Shown here in pieces: positions 62,907-64,000 of a stretch of 64,000 bases of DNA. Source of the DNA: Kitasatospora aureofaciens. Lineage in GTDB: Bacteria; Actinomycetota; Actinomycetes; Streptomycetales; Streptomycetaceae. Where the stretch lies: contig JODU01000010.1 in the NCBI GenBank assembly GCA_000720845.1, positions 186,001 to 250,000 of the forward strand, given 5' to 3'. Numbering within the stretch: position 1 is the stretch's first letter; the number at the start of each line of letters is the position of its first letter. The notes below the pieces were generated by a model. It made no database searches and had not been told where the DNA came from. It worked only from the letters and a program-made list of their open reading frames with translations. The position numbers and the translations under genes are program-made.

Positions 62907-63899
62907 TCAAGGTGCCGGGGCGCTTCGGAATGTGTGGGTGCGGTGCCAGGCGAAGTACTGCTCACGCTTCGGCGTCCACCATGCGGTTTTGCGGTCGACC
63001 AGGTGGTCCTGGATGTGTTGGGCTACTGCTGGTGCTGAGGCAGCGAGTGGGCTGACCTGGAGCTTTCCGCCTTCTGCGACGGTGATGAAGCCGCGTTCGT
63101 AGAGTCCGTCGCACCCCAGCAGGCAGGCGAGCATCGCGACGTTCTGCAGATCGCGCTTCTCCTCGTCGGTGCAAGCCGCCCGCTTCTTGATATGGGCGGC
63201 GATGAGGAAGGCGGCCGGCAGGTTGCGCCCGCACAGGGCGCACTCGCCTGTGGGGCCGGGGAGCAGGGCGCGTTTGAGGTGCGCTTGTTCCCCTCGTTGG
63301 GCGCGCTCGGCGCTGCGCTCAAGGGGCCCGGTGTATTCGGCGATGGCTTTCTGGGCTGCGACTTCTTCGTCATCGGGCTGGACGGTCTGGGCGGGTTCCA
63401 GTGTCAGGAGGCTCTGAAGGAGGTCTGCCTCGGTGTCCTTGAAGGCCTGGAAGCGCATGATGTTGCGGGTTGGCTTCCAGCCGAGCAGGTCGCGGACTTC
63501 CTCAATGGGGATGTCGAAGCCGCGGGTACCTGAGAGGGCGTACATGTACTCCCAGGTGTCGCCAGCATCGTCGGTGTCCCACAAACGTGCTGCAAGTTGC
63601 GGGCTGCGCCAGGTCAGGGCGACCGTACCGCCAAGGTAGAGGCGCTTGTCGCCGCTGAAGAAGACCCAGGACCCGGGTACCATTTTGCGGATCTCGGGGA
63701 GGTTTGCCCCGTTCTTACCGGGCATGACGCCCCACATTGGGGCGGCACCGTTCGGGAAGAGCTGCTTGAGTGCATCCAGGGTTGCCGCGTCCAGCAGGTC
63801 GGCGTGCTGGTCGAAGGCGACGGGGCTGGCGATGGTGTCCTGGTAATGCTTTTCGACCGTCTTGTCCGAGCGCCTCGCTGGCTGTGCAAGGATCCGCAT
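62907..63899 (-). CDS. HNH endonuclease with N-terminal recognition domain
   Basis: The 330-aa protein has an N-terminal part (about 25-165) with WGVMPGKNG, GSWVFFSGDKRLYLGG and GWKPTRNIMRFQAF, resembling a beta-rich PUA/EVE-like recognition domain. A linker (170-210) and a C-terminal HNH domain follow. CALCGRNLP, AAHIKKRAAC, NVAMLACLLGCDGLYERG and the final AWWTPKREQYFAWHRTHT are its core. Related HNH proteins accompany restriction systems or cut modified DNA (ScoMcrA of S. coelicolor lies in the SLP1 region). It is closely preceded by another gene that runs off the window. Confidence 0.83.
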   Translation of the reverse strand: MRILAQPARRSDKTVEKHYQDTIASPVAFDQHADLLDAATLDALKQLFPNGAAPMWGVMPGKNGANLPEIRKMVPGSWVFFSGDKRLYLGGTVALTWRSPQLAARLWDTDDAGDTWEYMYALSGTRGFDIPIEEVRDLLGWKPTRNIMRFQAFKDTEADLLQSLLTLEPAQTVQPDDEEVAAQKAIAEYTGPLERSAERAQRGEQAHLKRALLPGPTGECALCGRNLPAAFLIAAHIKKRAACTDEEKRDLQNVAMLACLLGCDGLYERGFITVAEGGKLQVSPLAASAPAVAQHIQDHLVDRKTAWWTPKREQYFAWHRTHTFRSAPAP

Positions 63900-63904
63900 A
63901 CTTA

Positions 63905-64000
63905 CTAGGCCCCCAGGTCCGTGTACTTGTCGGCGCGGCCGTAGGCGAGGCCGACCGGATAGCGCTGCCTGTTCAGTTCGATCTTCTCGGCCAAAGCCTC
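63905..64000 (-). CDS. 3' end of an off-window gene
   Basis: On the minus strand an open frame enters at the right edge and stops at TAG (63905-63907), giving the last 31 residues (start EALAEKIELNRQRYPVG, end DKYTDLGA). Only five bases separate it from the ATG of the HNH gene, so the two are probably an operon. The family cannot be told from this stub. Confidence 0.6.
   Translation of the reverse strand, partial: EALAEKIELNRQRYPVGLAYGRADKYTDLGA

Larger units (their letters stand above)
39953..64000. mobile_element. SLP1-like actinomycete integrative and conjugative element, left part
   Basis: The element begins in tRNA-Tyr and runs off the right edge. It has the AICE set: integrase, excisionase, autonomous replication genes with prim-pol, an FtsK-type single-protein conjugation translocase, spread-like genes and a GntR/NUDIX regulator. 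A cargo of restriction and toxin-like genes follows. No second copy of the tRNA 3' half was found up to position 64000, so attR lies beyond. The element is thus at least 24 kb, longer than SLP1 (about 17 kb). Cargo past 55.2 kb could in principle belong to a second, adjacent insertion. Confidence 0.85.

Noticed and set aside
63000..64000. Right attachment site of the AICE.
   Set aside because: No copy of the tRNA-Tyr 3' half (T-arm and CGCCGCC) was found near the right edge, so attR must lie outside.

Overview
The window is high-GC actinobacterial DNA and reads as a Streptomyces chromosome. Codon bias, GTG starts, SD-like AGGAGG sites and gene content all fit. The order from the kor genes through a second nuo operon, htpX, yccF, an amino-acid permease, glsB and yajQ to tRNA-Tyr matches, from memory and without a search, the S. 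coelicolor region that ends at the SLP1 integration site. There are two parts: core chromosome (1-39952) and the left part of an SLP1-like actinomycete integrative and conjugative element (AICE) integrated in tRNA-Tyr(GUA) (39953 to beyond the right edge).

Core, 1-25 kb: a 2x[4Fe-4S] ferredoxin and a HutC-type GntR regulator; an M56 membrane peptidase; fumarylacetoacetase; a Cof-type HAD phosphatase; a secreted SLT transglycosylase behind a c-di-AMP (ydaO-type) riboswitch; a long-chain polyprenyl diphosphate synthase; a LolA-like protein with an ABC exporter; a flavodoxin-fold reductase; a TPR protein; an M28 aminopeptidase; a divergent VOC/CGNR pair sharing a 21-bp promoter; a RarD permease; an NmrA-type reductase with a palindromic operator; 2-oxoacid:ferredoxin oxidoreductase korAB; one LuxR-type response regulator with two paralogous histidine kinases.

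Core, 25-40 kb: a tightly coupled nuoABC-HIJKLMN operon lacking nuoD, E, F and G, so it has no NADH-input module and no 49-kDa subunit. KorAB and the ferredoxin nearby suggest reduced ferredoxin as the electron source (inference). Then come htpX-yccF, a SUKH protein behind two DnaA boxes, an APC permease, glsB and yajQ.

AICE, 40-55 kb: integrase and excisionase; a replication module (DUF3631-type ATPase, small protein, prim-pol) with iteron-like GTGGCGGA repeats at its 3' end; a C5-methyltransferase-like protein that lacks its catalytic motif; traB with a CTTGTCG repeat array downstream (candidate clt); and spread-type genes. The transfer operon has a consensus promoter overlaid by two perfect 14-bp palindromes. 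A matching palindrome lies before a gene encoding a fused GntR-NUDIX protein, apparently KorSA and Pif in one chain.

AICE cargo, 55-64 kb: an apparent anti-phage/restriction island. It holds a PD-(D/E)XK protein of unknown type on AT-richer DNA, an HNH nuclease, a C5 methyltransferase with a NaeI-type endonuclease, a frameshifted HNH remnant, an XRE-ImmA protease/PIN pair, and an intact HNH protein homologous to the remnant. The right att site is not in the window.
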